A DNA stretch of 64,000 bases from Corynebacterium kalinowskii (GCF_009734385.1 NZ_CP046452.1:1612001-1676000), one strand, 5' to 3'; counted from the first letter of the stretch, positions 51,030 through 59,516 are shown. The notes: generated from the letters alone by a model not told the origin. Program-made: numbers and translations.

Positions 51030-51689
51030 TTAACGACGTCCCCGCTTGGTCGCTTTCTTCAAGCCAGTATTGCGGCGTTGAGCGCGTTCCTTCGCTTTCT
51101 CCTTGGCCTTCTTTTTCACCGGTTGTGCCTGGCGAGAGGTATTTGCCGTGCGCCCCTTAGTGATGCCGACGAAATCCTGAATCATGTCGCCATCGTGGTC
51201 CTTATGCCACACCAGCGAAATCTGCGTTGGAGTTCCCCCCACGAACGGCCGATGCTCCGTCTGCTTAGAGCTGATGCTTCTGAGCAAAGGGCGCGGCGCG
51301 ATCACCACACCTACGTTCGCTGCCACTACTTGTACAGCGTCACGTACCGCCTGAATATCCACGGATTCACCAGGCTCGTAATTGATGATTTCGCCTTCGA
51401 TATCGCGCCGGGAAATCTTCTCCAAGAGGGTTAACTCGCTGTCTTTGGGAACCGTAATGCCCGGCAGCTCCTCATACAGGTCCACTTTGTGGAAATCCGC
51501 AGTCAGCCGAAGCTCCGGCAGGCGGATGAGAGCTGCGGTGGCGCGGCCGTCGAGAAGCGCCCCAAAAGCGTCATCAGACTCCATCGCGACCAGATTCGGG
51601 TAGTCAGTGCGCTCATTGAAACGCTCAAACCACTTGCTCGGCGCGGTGCCCTTGATGAAGGCGATCGACAGCGGCTGTGCATTGCTCAT
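51030..51689 (-). CDS. LysR-type effector-binding domain protein without DNA-binding domain
   Basis: 219 residues. LSIAFIKGTAPSKWFERFNERTDYPNLVAMESDDAFGALLDGRATAALIRLPELRLTADFHKVDLYEELPGITVPKDSEL is the periplasmic-binding-like effector fold of LysR regulators, but no helix-turn-helix precedes it: translation starts at the first strand (ATG 51689, 7 bases after TATCAT). A highly basic tail (residues 185-219, mostly Lys/Arg) could bind nucleic acid or protein. Divergent with a 24-base gap from the DUF5997 gene. A remnant of a LysR gene or a sensor lacking its own HTH are both possible. Confidence 0.78.
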   Translation of the reverse strand: MSNAQPLSIAFIKGTAPSKWFERFNERTDYPNLVAMESDDAFGALLDGRATAALIRLPELRLTADFHKVDLYEELPGITVPKDSELTLLEKISRRDIEGEIINYEPGESVDIQAVRDAVQVVAANVGVVIAPRPLLRSISSKQTEHRPFVGGTPTQISLVWHKDHDGDMIQDFVGITKGRTANTSRQAQPVKKKAKEKAKERAQRRNTGLKKATKRGRR

Positions 51690-51713
51690 GGGCTAGATGA
51701 TAGCGTGAACAGT
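51690..51713. promoter_or_regulatory. Overlapping divergent leaderless promoters
   Basis: Only 24 bases separate the two start codons. The minus-strand -10 box TATCAT is at 51697-51702 and the plus-strand -10 box TAGCGT at 51701-51706, each exactly 7 bases before its start codon. The boxes overlap by two bases, so polymerase should use only one at a time. Confidence 0.55.
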
Positions 51714-52091
51714 GTGAACGACATGAACCGCGAACCTTCCGCCACCGCAATGAAGCCCGCTACCGCAGCCAAAAAGCTGAATATCTACTTGCCTGCAACT
51801 CCGGAGTCTTTTCAAAACAACGCGCTGACTCACGCGGAATTCGTGGAACTTCAGGACAATCCCCCTGAGTGGCTGCAAGAGCTGCGCCGGAATGGCCCGC
51901 ATCCGCGCCCTGAGGTGGCCCGCAAGCTCGGCATCACCATCACGGCGCTGAAAAAGAATGACATGGACAAGCCGCTGACCACTGCGGATATCAAAGCTTT
52001 GCTAGCCGATCAGCCTGAGTGGCTTCGCCTCGCTCGTACTGCCCTAGCTGACCAGCGCAAAGAGGGCCAAGCTGAACCGGAAGACGCTTAG
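51714..52091 (+). CDS. DUF5997 family protein
   Basis: 125 residues from GTG 51714, which lies 7 bases after TAGCGT; ATG 51723 three codons later is the alternative. The body (KKLNIYLPATPESFQNNALTHAEFVELQDNPPEWLQELRRNGPHPRPEVARKLGITITALKKNDMDKPLTTADIKALLADQPEWLRLARTAL) is the DUF5997 pattern. The segment RPEVARKLGITITALKKNDM looks like a helix-turn-helix-type motif, so it may bind DNA. It would then complement the HTH-less LysR effector protein encoded divergently, an inference from arrangement. Confidence 0.78.
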   Translation: MNDMNREPSATAMKPATAAKKLNIYLPATPESFQNNALTHAEFVELQDNPPEWLQELRRNGPHPRPEVARKLGITITALKKNDMDKPLTTADIKALLADQPEWLRLARTALADQRKEGQAEPEDA

Positions 52092-52114
52092 CCTTTTTCG
52101 TCCTCGGATAAACA

Positions 52115-52175
52115 AAACCACCCTTGCTTGGCACCAGAATCGCTGTTTCCGGTGACGAGCAAGGGTGGTTTTTCT
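52115..52175. terminator. Bidirectional terminator between DUF5997 and glyA genes
   Basis: AAAACCACCCTTGCT (52115-52129) pairs perfectly with AGCAAGGGTGGTTTT (52159-52173). T runs follow on both strands, so it can stop transcription from both convergent genes. Confidence 0.9.
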
Positions 52176-52186
52176 AGCCTAGAGGC

Positions 52187-53485
52187 TTAGACCAGCTTCC
52201 AGTCCTCAAGACCTTCGTACAGTGGGTACTGCTCGGCGAGCTTCTCCACGCGTGCGCGCAACGCTGCGACGTCAGCGGACGAGCCCGCAGCGAGTGCTGT
52301 GCCGATGATGTCTGCAACTTCAGTGAACGCAGCAGTATCAAAACCGCGAGTTGCGAGGGCAGGAGTGCCGATGCGCAGGCCGGAGGTGACCATTGGTGGG
52401 CGTGGGTCGTTAGGAACCGCATTGCGGTTGACGGTGATTCCGACCTCGTGCAGGAGGTCTTCCGCCTGCTGTCCGTCCATTTGAGAATTGCGTAGGTCGG
52501 CGAGGACCAGGTGAACGTCGGTGCCGCCGGTGAGAACGTCAACGCCTGCTGCCTTGCAGTCCGCGGCCATCAGGCGCTCGGCCAGGATGGAAGCGCCTTC
52601 CAGGGTGCGCTGCTGGCGCTCCTTGAACAGCTCGGAGCCGGCGATCTTCATAGCAATGGCCTTGGCTGCGATGGCATGCATGAGCGGGCCACCCTGCTGA
52701 CCAGGGAATACGGACGAGTTGATCTTCTTACCGAACTCCTCCTTGGCCAGGATCATGCCAGAACGTGGGCCGCCGAGAGTCTTGTGCACGGTGGTGGACA
52801 CGACGTCCGCGTGTGGCACTGGGGATGGGTGCAGGCCAGCAGCAACGAGGCCTGCGAAGTGAGCCATGTCGACCCACAGCTTCGCGCCAACTTCATCGGC
52901 AATTGAGCGGAACGCAGCGAAGTCGAGGTGGCGTGGGTAGGCAGACCAACCGGCGATGATGACCTGAGGCTTTTCTGCCAGCGCCATTTCGCGAACGCGA
53001 TCCATATCAATGCGCATCGTGTCGTCTTCAACACCGTATGCAGCAACTTCGTAGAGCTTGCCGGAGAAGTTCAGCTTCATGCCGTGGGTGAGGTGACCGC
53101 CGTGAGCCAGGGACAGACCCATGATCTTCTCACCAGGGTTGGCCAGCGACATCAGCACAGCAGCGTTCGCCTGGGCACCAGCGTGTGGCTGGACATTGGC
53201 AAACTCAGCGCCAAATACTTCCTTGGCGCGGTTACGCGCCAGGTCCTCAATGATGTCCACGTGCTCGCAGCCACCGTAGTAACGGCGACCAGGGTAGCCC
53301 TCGGCGTACTTATTGGTCAGCACCGAGCCCTGAGCCTGCAGCACTGCGCGAGGAACAAAGTTCTCGGAGGCGATCATCTCGAGGGTGCCACGCTGACGGC
53401 CAAGCTCAGCCGAGATCGCTGCAGCGACCTCGGGATCGAGTTGGTCAAGAGGCTGGGACATCACATTGTCAGAAACAGAGGTCAT
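52187..53485 (-). CDS. glyA: Serine hydroxymethyltransferase GlyA
   Basis: 432 residues from ATG 53485 (the frame runs to GTG 53509; the shorter form fits the N-terminal length of corynebacterial GlyA). PLP lysine lies in [62 protein letters not shown] and [12 protein letters not shown] are typical. Converts serine and tetrahydrofolate to glycine and methylene-THF, the main one-carbon source. Divergent from coaA. Confidence 0.95.
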   Translation of the reverse strand: MTSVSDNVMSQPLDQLDPEVAAAISAELGRQRGTLEMIASENFVPRAVLQAQGSVLTNKYAEGYPGRRYYGGCEHVDIIEDLARNRAKEVFGAEFANVQPHAGAQANAAVLMSLANPGEKIMGLSLAHGGHLTHGMKLNFSGKLYEVAAYGVEDDTMRIDMDRVREMALAEKPQVIIAGWSAYPRHLDFAAFRSIADEVGAKLWVDMAHFAGLVAAGLHPSPVPHADVVSTTVHKTLGGPRSGMILAKEEFGKKINSSVFPGQQGGPLMHAIAAKAIAMKIAGSELFKERQQRTLEGASILAERLMAADCKAAGVDVLTGGTDVHLVLADLRNSQMDGQQAEDLLHEVGITVNRNAVPNDPRPPMVTSGLRIGTPALATRGFDTAAFTEVADIIGTALAAGSSADVAALRARVEKLAEQYPLYEGLEDWKLV

Positions 53486-53635
53486 AGCGGCGCCAATGAG
53501 CCTTTCCACGCTGGGGGTAAGTTTCGGGTTTCGGCCCCAAGTTTACGTCACATTCCCCACACCCGAAAATGCTCTCTCCCCCACTCAGTACTTTGAGCGT
53601 GTTCGATTTCACAACGCGCCCGCTCAAGGTGCACA

Positions 53636-54580
53636 ATGGAATGTATGTCTAGGTCACAGGCAACGTTGGAAGTTAGCCCCTATCTCGAGTTTGACCGAAC
53701 CGAGTGGCGCAACTTGCGCAACAACATGCCCCAGGTCCTCACAGCCGAGGAAGTGGTCAAGCTCCGCGGTCTGGGCGAAAGTGTTGACCTGAAAGAGGTT
53801 GAGGAAGTTTATCTCCCTCTCTCCCGCCTGATCTACCTGCAGGTCAAAGCCCGCAAAGGCCTGATGGCGGCCACCGAAACCTTCCTTAAGTCCCCAGCGG
53901 AGAACGTCCCGTTCATCATCGGCATCGCCGGATCCGTGGCCGTGGGCAAATCAACAACCGCCCGCCTGCTCCAGGTACTCCTCCAACGCTGGGAATCCAG
54001 CCCACGGGTGGACCTAGTAACCACCGACGGTTTCCTGTTCCCAAGCCAAGAGCTCAATCGCCGCCGCATTATGAACCGGAAAGGCTTCCCCGAGAGCTAC
54101 GACCAGCGGGCACTGATGCGCTTTGTCACGGACGTAAAATCCGGAAAACGCGAGGTCATGGCCCCGGTTTACTCGCATACCTTGTATGACCGAGTGCCTG
54201 GCGAGTTCATCTCCGTCGACAAGCCCGACATTTTGATCGTGGAAGGGCTCAACGTCCTACAAACTGGCCCCACCCTGATGGTGTCGGACTTGTTTGATTT
54301 TTCGGTCTACGTCCACGCGCGCACCGAGCACATCGAAAAGTGGTACATCGACCGATTCCTGCAGCTGCGAAAGACGTCGTTTAGCAAGCCAGGCGCGCAC
54401 TTTTCCCACTACGCAAAGCTTGACGACGACATCGCGCGCGCCGAAGCGCGCGAAATCTGGCAGTCCGTAAACCTACCGAATTTGGTGGAGAACATTCTCC
54501 CCACTCGCGTGCGCGCGTCTTTGCAGCTGTTTAAGGATGCAAACCACGAGGTAGAACGCGTCCGCATGCGGAAGATCTAG
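53636..54580 (+). CDS. coaA: Type I pantothenate kinase CoaA
   Basis: 314 residues from ATG 53636, with AAGGTG 4 bases upstream (ATG 53645 is an alternative). Walker [21 protein letters not shown] (about residue 95), then [38 protein letters not shown] and [14 protein letters not shown]. Phosphorylates pantothenate in the first step of CoA synthesis. It stands next to glyA in reverse orientation, as in other corynebacteria and mycobacteria. Ends in a CTAG overlap with the flavodoxin gene. Confidence 0.95.
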   Translation: MECMSRSQATLEVSPYLEFDRTEWRNLRNNMPQVLTAEEVVKLRGLGESVDLKEVEEVYLPLSRLIYLQVKARKGLMAATETFLKSPAENVPFIIGIAGSVAVGKSTTARLLQVLLQRWESSPRVDLVTTDGFLFPSQELNRRRIMNRKGFPESYDQRALMRFVTDVKSGKREVMAPVYSHTLYDRVPGEFISVDKPDILIVEGLNVLQTGPTLMVSDLFDFSVYVHARTEHIEKWYIDRFLQLRKTSFSKPGAHFSHYAKLDDDIARAEAREIWQSVNLPNLVENILPTRVRASLQLFKDANHEVERVRMRKI

Positions 54581-55077
54581 GCGAGCCAGGCATCAATGGG
54601 ATCAAGTTCCGCAAAGTCGACTCGGTCCTCATCCGTGCCATAGGACGCATACATGGCTTCTTCATTGGCAGTGCGGTTCTTCTTCGCTTTGAGCATCTTG
54701 TTCAACCCCCACATCACGCCTTTGTGTACGCGATTGAGCTCGGAGTAGGCCAGGCGCCCTGGCAAATAGAAGCGGGTGATCTCGGAGGCTTTCTCACCGA
54801 GAGCCGCAGCAATAGGATCTTTGGCACGCACTTCCTCAAGCAAGGTCATGCCGACAACGGCAAGGGCGACCTTCTTGCCAGCGACATCGTGCCCCAACAG
54901 CCACTTGGCCCCAGCAACCTGGCCAGCGTAATTAGGGGAAAACACTACGATCTTCTCGGCGGCTTCTGCTTGGGCTTCATCCAGCGGCACAGCTTCGGTG
55001 CCGTGCCTGCGCGCGCACTCCCTCGCATAACGTTCAGTGGAACCATAGTTCGTGTTGTATGTGACGAGGAGAGTCAT
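54577..55077 (-). CDS. Flavodoxin-domain protein
   Basis: 166 residues. The FMN phosphate loop is [19 protein letters not shown] (residues 6-24); [21 protein letters not shown] gives the second binding loop. The fold resembles HemG-type protoporphyrinogen oxidase and MioC proteins, but the pathway role is unsure. Last gene of the leftward aroF-uppS operon, 12 bases after uppS, and therefore under the aroF attenuator if transcription reads through. Confidence 0.82.
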   Translation of the reverse strand: MTLLVTYNTNYGSTERYARECARRHGTEAVPLDEAQAEAAEKIVVFSPNYAGQVAGAKWLLGHDVAGKKVALAVVGMTLLEEVRAKDPIAAALGEKASEITRFYLPGRLAYSELNRVHKGVMWGLNKMLKAKKNRTANEEAMYASYGTDEDRVDFAELDPIDAWLA

Positions 55078-55089
55078 GATGCTCGATTC

Positions 55090-55860
55090 TTATTTGCCGA
55101 AGCGGCGGCTTCGGGAGGAGTAGTCGCGTAGTGCGCGGAAAAAGTCGATGCGCCTAAAGGCCGGCCAGTAGGTGTCGGTGAACCAGATTTCGGAGTAAGC
55201 CGACTGCCACAGGAGGAATCCGGAAAGGCGCTGTTCACCGGAGGTCCGGATCACGAGATCAGGGTCTGGTTGCCCAGAGGTGTACAAGTGCTCCGAGATG
55301 GACTCCACGCTGACCTTGTCCGCGATTTTGTCGGATGGAGTGCCGGCGGCAATCTCTTCGCGAATGAAATCCTGTACTGCGTCAGCGATTTCCTGTCGGC
55401 CACCGTAGCCCACCGCCACATTGACGGCCACGCCGCTATTGTCCTGCGTGCCATCGGCAGCCTTACGCAGCCGCTCAGCTACCGATTCGGGCAGTAGATC
55501 AAGGTGACCGACCAAACGGACCCGGCAATTGAGCCCCGGAGCTGCAAGCTCCTCCACGACATCGCTGATGATGTCGAAAAGCAGCTGCAGCTCACTGCTT
55601 TCCCGGCCCAGGTTTTCGGTCGACAGTAGGTATACGGTTACCAGTTCCACCTCGGTGTCCTGGCACCAACCAACCATCTCACCGATTTTCTTGGCTCCCA
55701 CTCGGTGTCCGTGGCTGACATCAGTAAATCCAGCCTGGCGCGCCCAACGACGGTTGCCATCGCACATGATGGCAACGTGCTTGGGCTGCTTGCGCCCCTT
55801 CAGCTCCCGTTGCAGGTGATTCTCGTACAACGGGTACAGCAAATTCGGCAGAACTTTCAC
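55090..55860 (-). CDS. uppS: Z-prenyl diphosphate synthase (UppS family, short-chain Rv1086-like)
   Basis: 256 residues. The catalytic aspartate is in HVAIMCDGNRRWARQAGF (about residue 34); VELVTVYLLSTENLGRESSEL, VAVGYGGRQEI and PDLVIRTSGEQRLSGFLLWQSAYSEIWFTDTYWPAF are all present. In mycobacteria two such enzymes exist; the one in this neighbourhood (Rv1086) makes Z,E-farnesyl diphosphate and a second makes the decaprenyl chain. Synteny suggests the short-chain type, but product length cannot be read from sequence. Confidence 0.88.
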   Translation of the reverse strand: MKVLPNLLYPLYENHLQRELKGRKQPKHVAIMCDGNRRWARQAGFTDVSHGHRVGAKKIGEMVGWCQDTEVELVTVYLLSTENLGRESSELQLLFDIISDVVEELAAPGLNCRVRLVGHLDLLPESVAERLRKAADGTQDNSGVAVNVAVGYGGRQEIADAVQDFIREEIAAGTPSDKIADKVSVESISEHLYTSGQPDPDLVIRTSGEQRLSGFLLWQSAYSEIWFTDTYWPAFRRIDFFRALRDYSSRSRRFGK

Positions 55861-55874
55861 ACACCCAAGTGTAG

Positions 55875-56969
55875 CTATAGGGCTGCGCGTCGGGAGCGAA
55901 CCGCAGCCGCAAGCTGAGCGAGCAGATCGACGGTGTCATCAATACCGATGCACTTATCAGTGACAGACTGCCCGTACACCAGTCCCTCACCACCGTTGCG
56001 ACGCAGCTTTTCTGGATCTAATTTCTGTGCGCCTGCGACCAAAAAGGACTCGATCATGATGCCGGCGATGGACTCTTGGCCACTGGCGATGTGCTCGGCA
56101 ATCTCACGGATGACCTCGAGTTGACGGACATCATCCTTGCCCGAGTTCGCGTGCGACGCATCGATCATGAGGTGCTGGCCGTCGTTAAGCTGCAGCGCCT
56201 TTTCGACGTCAGCGGCGCCGTAGTTCGGGCCACCGCTACCACCGCGCAAAATGATGTGACAATTGTCATTGCCTGCGGTTTCAACGACGGCCGGTTGCCC
56301 CTCATCGGAGGTGCCGAAGAAGAAGTGCGGGTGCGAGGCGGCTTCGGCGGCGTCGACTGCTACCTGGATGCCACCATCGGTGCCGTTCTTGAAACCGATC
56401 GGCATGGACATGCCAGAGGCAAGCTGGCGGTGCACCTGAGACTCGGTCGTGCGGGCACCGATGGCGCCCCATGCGACAGCGTCCGCGTAGTACTGCGGGC
56501 TGTTTGGCTCGAGGAATTCGCAGCCGACGGGCAAGCCGGTGGCGAGTACCTCGAGCAGGACGTTGCGGGCGAGTTCCAAGCCGTGCACGATGTCGTAGGA
56601 GCCATCAAGGTGCGGGTCATTGATCAGGCCCTTCCACCCGACCGTGGTGCGCGGCTTTTCGAAGTACACGCGCATAACGATTTTCAGATCGTTGCTGAGA
56701 CGTTCAGCTAACGGAGCAAGTCGGTGCGCGTAATCGAGCGCGGCCTTCGGATCATGCACGGAGCAAGGGCCAACGACAACGACGAGGCGATCATCCTCGC
56801 CTGCGAAAATATCCGCAATCTCCTGGCGATCGTGCTCAACCTTTGCAGCAAGCTCCGGTGCCAACGGCAGGCGTGCGAGAAGTTCGGCTGGGGTGGGCAG
56901 ATCGTGGAAGGCGACGACGCGCCTGTTGCTTGTCGACGCCGCGTTGTTCAGGGACACAGGTGCACTCAT
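55875..56969 (-). CDS. aroF: DAHP synthase, class I, AroF type
   Basis: 364 residues. Class I motifs: VVVVGPCSVHDPKAALDYA, MRVYFEKPRTTVGWKGLINDPHLDGS, AIGARTTESQVHRQLASG, MSMPIGFKNGTDG and MIDASHANSGKDDVRQ. Joins PEP and erythrose 4-phosphate in the first step of the aromatic pathway. GAGGAAAG precedes ATG 56969. Regulation is evident: an aromatic-codon leader peptide and terminator lie 30-177 bases upstream. Feedback type (Tyr, Phe or Trp) cannot be told. Confidence 0.94.
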   Translation of the reverse strand: MSAPVSLNNAASTSNRRVVAFHDLPTPAELLARLPLAPELAAKVEHDRQEIADIFAGEDDRLVVVVGPCSVHDPKAALDYAHRLAPLAERLSNDLKIVMRVYFEKPRTTVGWKGLINDPHLDGSYDIVHGLELARNVLLEVLATGLPVGCEFLEPNSPQYYADAVAWGAIGARTTESQVHRQLASGMSMPIGFKNGTDGGIQVAVDAAEAASHPHFFFGTSDEGQPAVVETAGNDNCHIILRGGSGGPNYGAADVEKALQLNDGQHLMIDASHANSGKDDVRQLEVIREIAEHIASGQESIAGIMIESFLVAGAQKLDPEKLRRNGGEGLVYGQSVTDKCIGIDDTVDLLAQLAAAVRSRRAAL

Positions 56970-56998
56970 GGCTTTCCTCTACGTTGATTTCGGGTAAC

Positions 56999-57044
56999 AA
57001 AAAAGCAGCCCCGATGCTTTCCGTCATGGAAAGCGGGACTGCTT
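56999..57044 (-). terminator. Attenuator terminator before aroF
   Basis: On the minus strand AAGCAGTCCCG, an inner CTTTCC-ATGAC-GGAAAG hairpin and CGGGGCTGCTT form a strong stem ending in TTTTTT, 30 bases before the aroF ATG. It would stop transcription unless an antiterminator forms. Confidence 0.9.
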
Positions 57045-57119
57045 AAGGCTTGCGGTGGTTAGTGGCTCAGGTAGCGATCACGACGTGATAGGTCGTGCGG
57101 GAAAACCTCCGCAAGCCTT
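57045..57119 (-). promoter_or_regulatory. Attenuator stem 1:2 within the leader
   Basis: AAGGCTTGCGGAGG in the second half of the leader-peptide gene (minus strand, 57119-57106) can pair with CCACCGCAAGCCTT (57058-57045) just before the terminator; 13 of 14 bases match. The first element starts directly after the aromatic codons, so a ribosome stalled there would cover it. This is the classic alternative-structure layout of ribosome-mediated attenuation. Confidence 0.75.
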
Positions 57120-57146
57120 GTCAAAATAAAATCGCCACATGAACAT
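57078..57146 (-). CDS. aroR: Leader peptide for aroF attenuation (22 residues)
   Basis: The frame ATG 57146 to TGA 57078 encodes 22 residues starting MFMWRFYF: codons 4 and 6-8 are Trp, Phe, Tyr, Phe, giving three aromatic amino acids in five codons. ATG follows TACCTT by 7 bases, so the transcript is probably leaderless and starts with this peptide. Stalling at these codons when aromatic amino acids are scarce should favour aroF expression. An aroF attenuator with a leader gene called aroR is, as I recall, known in C. glutamicum; I cannot check how alike they are. Confidence 0.85.
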   Translation of the reverse strand: MFMWRFYFDKACGGFPARPITS

Positions 57147-57228
57147 GAGACAAAAGGTACCACAGTCTGGAACGGGCTACCCTTTTTCGATAAAAGGCCT
57201 GGTGAAGCTACACCAATGAAGGGGTGCT

Positions 57229-57495
57229 CTAGATAAGGTGCTTCTTGTCATTGCCGAGCAAACCCTCGGCAGCCATGGCCTCATCAATGGCTTTTTCGTC
57301 AAACACGTTCAACCCGCGTGCTTCGGCGAACGCCTGACGCCGCACCAAACGCCCCTGGCGTCGGGAAAAAGCCCAGCCAAGGTAGATCACCGCGACAAGC
57401 AGGGCGACGATCACGAGAAGGCCGATTGGCGATGCCTTGCCAAATTCGGGGCCCAGCGGTGTGCTCTGCTGTTGGGCCAGGATGAGAAGGTCCAC
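57229..57495 (-). CDS. Small single-helix membrane protein downstream of mca
   Basis: 88 residues: short N-terminus, one helix (PIGLLVIVALLVAVIYLGWAFSR) and a charged cytosolic tail with RRQAFAEARGLNVFDEKAIDEAMAAEGLLGNDKK. In mycobacteria a protein of the same length sits at the same place beside mca (Rv1083, from memory). It follows mca by 12 bases. Function unknown. Confidence 0.78.
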   Translation of the reverse strand: MDLLILAQQQSTPLGPEFGKASPIGLLVIVALLVAVIYLGWAFSRRQGRLVRRQAFAEARGLNVFDEKAIDEAMAAEGLLGNDKKHLI

Positions 57496-57507
57496 GAGGA
57501 TAACTCC

Positions 57508-58371
57508 TTAGTCAATACCTGCGAACAGGTCGTCTTCCGGGATCGACGTCTTCACTCGGGTCTGCGCCAGTTCGAATTCTTCCGTCGGCCACAGCTTACG
57601 CTGCACTTCGATCGGAGTGCCAAAGAAGGTGCCGGCCGGATCAATTTGGGTGGCGTGCGCGAGCAACGCTCGATCACGATGGTCAAAGTAGTCATCGCAT
57701 CGGACCTGTGTGGTCACGCGCAGCATGATGTCGCCCTTGTGCGCTTTCCAACGGTCCAGAAACGGCGTGTATGGGCTTGGTTTTCCATCCGCAATCAGCA
57801 GATCATGGAACATTTGCATGCGCTGACGGATGAAGCCATGGGTGTAGTACAGCTTCAGTGGATCCCACGGCTCCCCGAGTTCAGGGTGGTAGTTTTTGTC
57901 TCCCGACTTCTCCCACGCCAACATAGATACCTCGTGCACCTTCAGGTGATCTGGGTGCGGGTAGCCACCGTTTTCGTCATAAGTAATGATGACGTGTGGA
58001 CGGAAGTCGCGGAGAATCTGGACGATCTCACGCACTACCTGGTCAGTATCTGCGAGCGCGAAACAGCCTTCCGGCAGTGGCGGAAGCGGATCCCCTTCCG
58101 GCAAGCCGGAGTCGACATAGCCGAGCCAACGGTGCTGCGTTCCGAGGGCATCCATAGCCGCAGCCATTTCCTCGCGGCGCACCGCGGGCAAGTTTTCGAG
58201 TACGCCTGGCTTTTCCATTGCAGGGTTGAGGATGCTGCCACGTTCACCACCGGTACAGGTCACCACCATGACGTCGTGACCTTCAGCAGCGTAGCGCGCC
58301 ATGGTGGCCGCGCCCTTGCTGGCTTCGTCGTCGGGGTGGGCATGAATTGCCAATAACCTGAGTCCGCTCAC
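57508..58371 (-). CDS. mca: Mycothiol S-conjugate amidase Mca
   Basis: 287 residues from GTG 58371, which fits the start of mycobacterial Mca and has AGGATGGA upstream; the frame also allows ATG 58401 and 58389. Zinc motif LLAIHAHPDDEASKGAA and GYPHPDHLKVHE are shared with MshB at 3941. Mca cleaves mycothiol conjugates of drugs and electrophiles, releasing a mercapturic acid for export and GlcN-Ins for reuse. Having mshB and mca in one window reflects their separate conserved locations. Confidence 0.93.
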   Translation of the reverse strand: MSGLRLLAIHAHPDDEASKGAATMARYAAEGHDVMVVTCTGGERGSILNPAMEKPGVLENLPAVRREEMAAAMDALGTQHRWLGYVDSGLPEGDPLPPLPEGCFALADTDQVVREIVQILRDFRPHVIITYDENGGYPHPDHLKVHEVSMLAWEKSGDKNYHPELGEPWDPLKLYYTHGFIRQRMQMFHDLLIADGKPSPYTPFLDRWKAHKGDIMLRVTTQVRCDDYFDHRDRALLAHATQIDPAGTFFGTPIEVQRKLWPTEEFELAQTRVKTSIPEDDLFAGID

Positions 58372-58498
58372 GTAGTGTCCATCCTTCATCCTTGTGGCCA
58401 TGTCCTCATTACCATCGTAGCCCCCACAATTCGAATTAGGTAAGCGCGCTTCGGTATTGTCATCTGTGCACCTAACTTGACGTCTTTGCGAGGAAACT

Positions 58499-58912
58499 AT
58501 GACTGCTCCATCCGCTACTTACGGCGAACCGACCAAGCGTGGCGTCGTTGGCCCCATTATTGCGGTGGGCGCGGTGATTTTTGTCATTGCCTTAGCCGTT
58601 GTCGCTTTCCAGTACTTTCAGAAAATCAATGCCGTCACCGTCTCTGCCACGACCGCGGGCTTTGAGCTTGTCGACGACCACACCCTCCGGGTCAACGTAG
58701 ATGTCACTCGTGACAACCCCGATGTCGCGGCATACTGCATCATCACTTCGATGAACTACGACAAGGCCGAGGTCGGCCGTCGCGAGTTCGTCATCGAACC
58801 TGGTGGTGCGAAGACGCAGCGCTTCCCGATCGACATCCCTTCCCGCGACGTTCCGGTGGCAGGCAAGGTTTACGGTTGCTCCGATAAGCTACCCGCTCAC
58901 CTGGCTGGCTAA
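58499..58912 (+). CDS. DUF4307 membrane-anchored protein
   Basis: 137 residues: cytosolic start, one helix (VGPIIAVGAVIFVIALAVVAFQYF), then an external domain with LRVNVDVTRDNPDVAAYCIITSMNYDKAEVGRREFVIEPGG and a later CSDK; the two cysteines may bridge. Same place as Rv1081c between mca and greA in mycobacteria (from memory). GAGGAAA precedes ATG 58499. No function known. Confidence 0.85.
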   Translation: MTAPSATYGEPTKRGVVGPIIAVGAVIFVIALAVVAFQYFQKINAVTVSATTAGFELVDDHTLRVNVDVTRDNPDVAAYCIITSMNYDKAEVGRREFVIEPGGAKTQRFPIDIPSRDVPVAGKVYGCSDKLPAHLAG

Positions 58913-58984
58913 TTCCCTTGTGCTAAAATTCGGGCACTAACTGTGCTTTCCTGGGCAAACATCTTTTGAAAGGGTTCTTTCACC

Positions 58985-59515
58985 ATGGCTGAAAACAAGC
59001 AGTACATCACTCCGGAGACGAAGGCGAAGCTCGAAGAGGAGCTCAATGCCCTGATCGCTCACCGTCCAGTGGTGGCAGCTGAGATTAACGAACGCCGCGA
59101 AGAGGGTGACCTGAAGGAGAACGCAGGTTACGACGCAGCCCGCGAGATGCAGGATCAAGAAGAAGCCCGCATTAAGCAGATTTCTGAAATTCTGGCTAAC
59201 TCCACCACGGAGCGCGCTGGTATCGAAGAGGGTGTCGCACACGTCGGTTCCGTCGTCCACGTTTACTACAACGGTGACAAGAACGAGAAGGAGACCTTCC
59301 TGATCGGTACCCGTGCTGCTGCCTCTGAGAACCCTGACCTGGAGACCTACTCTGAGCAGTCCCCACTGGGTGTGTGCATCCTGGGCGCTCGCGAGGGCGA
59401 GACTCGCGAGTACCAGGCTCCAAACGGTACGACCATCTCTGTCACCCTGGTTTCTGCCGAGCCTTATAACTCTGAAAAGGCTTCTCGCCTGCGCGCCGAG
59501 AAGAACAACGCATAA
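58985..59515 (+). CDS. greA: Transcription elongation factor GreA
   Basis: 176 residues. N-terminal coiled coil (YITPETKAKLEEELNALIAHRPVVAAEINERREEGDLKENAGYDAAREMQDQEEARIKQIS) with the acidic tip DLKENAGYD that enters RNA polymerase, then the FKBP-like domain (SPLGVCILGAREGETREYQAPNGTTISVTLVSAEPY). Restarts backtracked polymerase by stimulating RNA cleavage. Promoter-like TAAAAT at about 58924-58929. Longer than E. coli GreA (158) but normal for Actinobacteria. Confidence 0.95.
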   Translation: MAENKQYITPETKAKLEEELNALIAHRPVVAAEINERREEGDLKENAGYDAAREMQDQEEARIKQISEILANSTTERAGIEEGVAHVGSVVHVYYNGDKNEKETFLIGTRAAASENPDLETYSEQSPLGVCILGAREGETREYQAPNGTTISVTLVSAEPYNSEKASRLRAEKNNA

Positions 59516-59516
59516 G

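Noticed and set aside
57238..58356. 372-codon frame opposite mca and the small membrane protein
   Set aside because: Antisense shadow; mca has zinc motifs and syntenic support.
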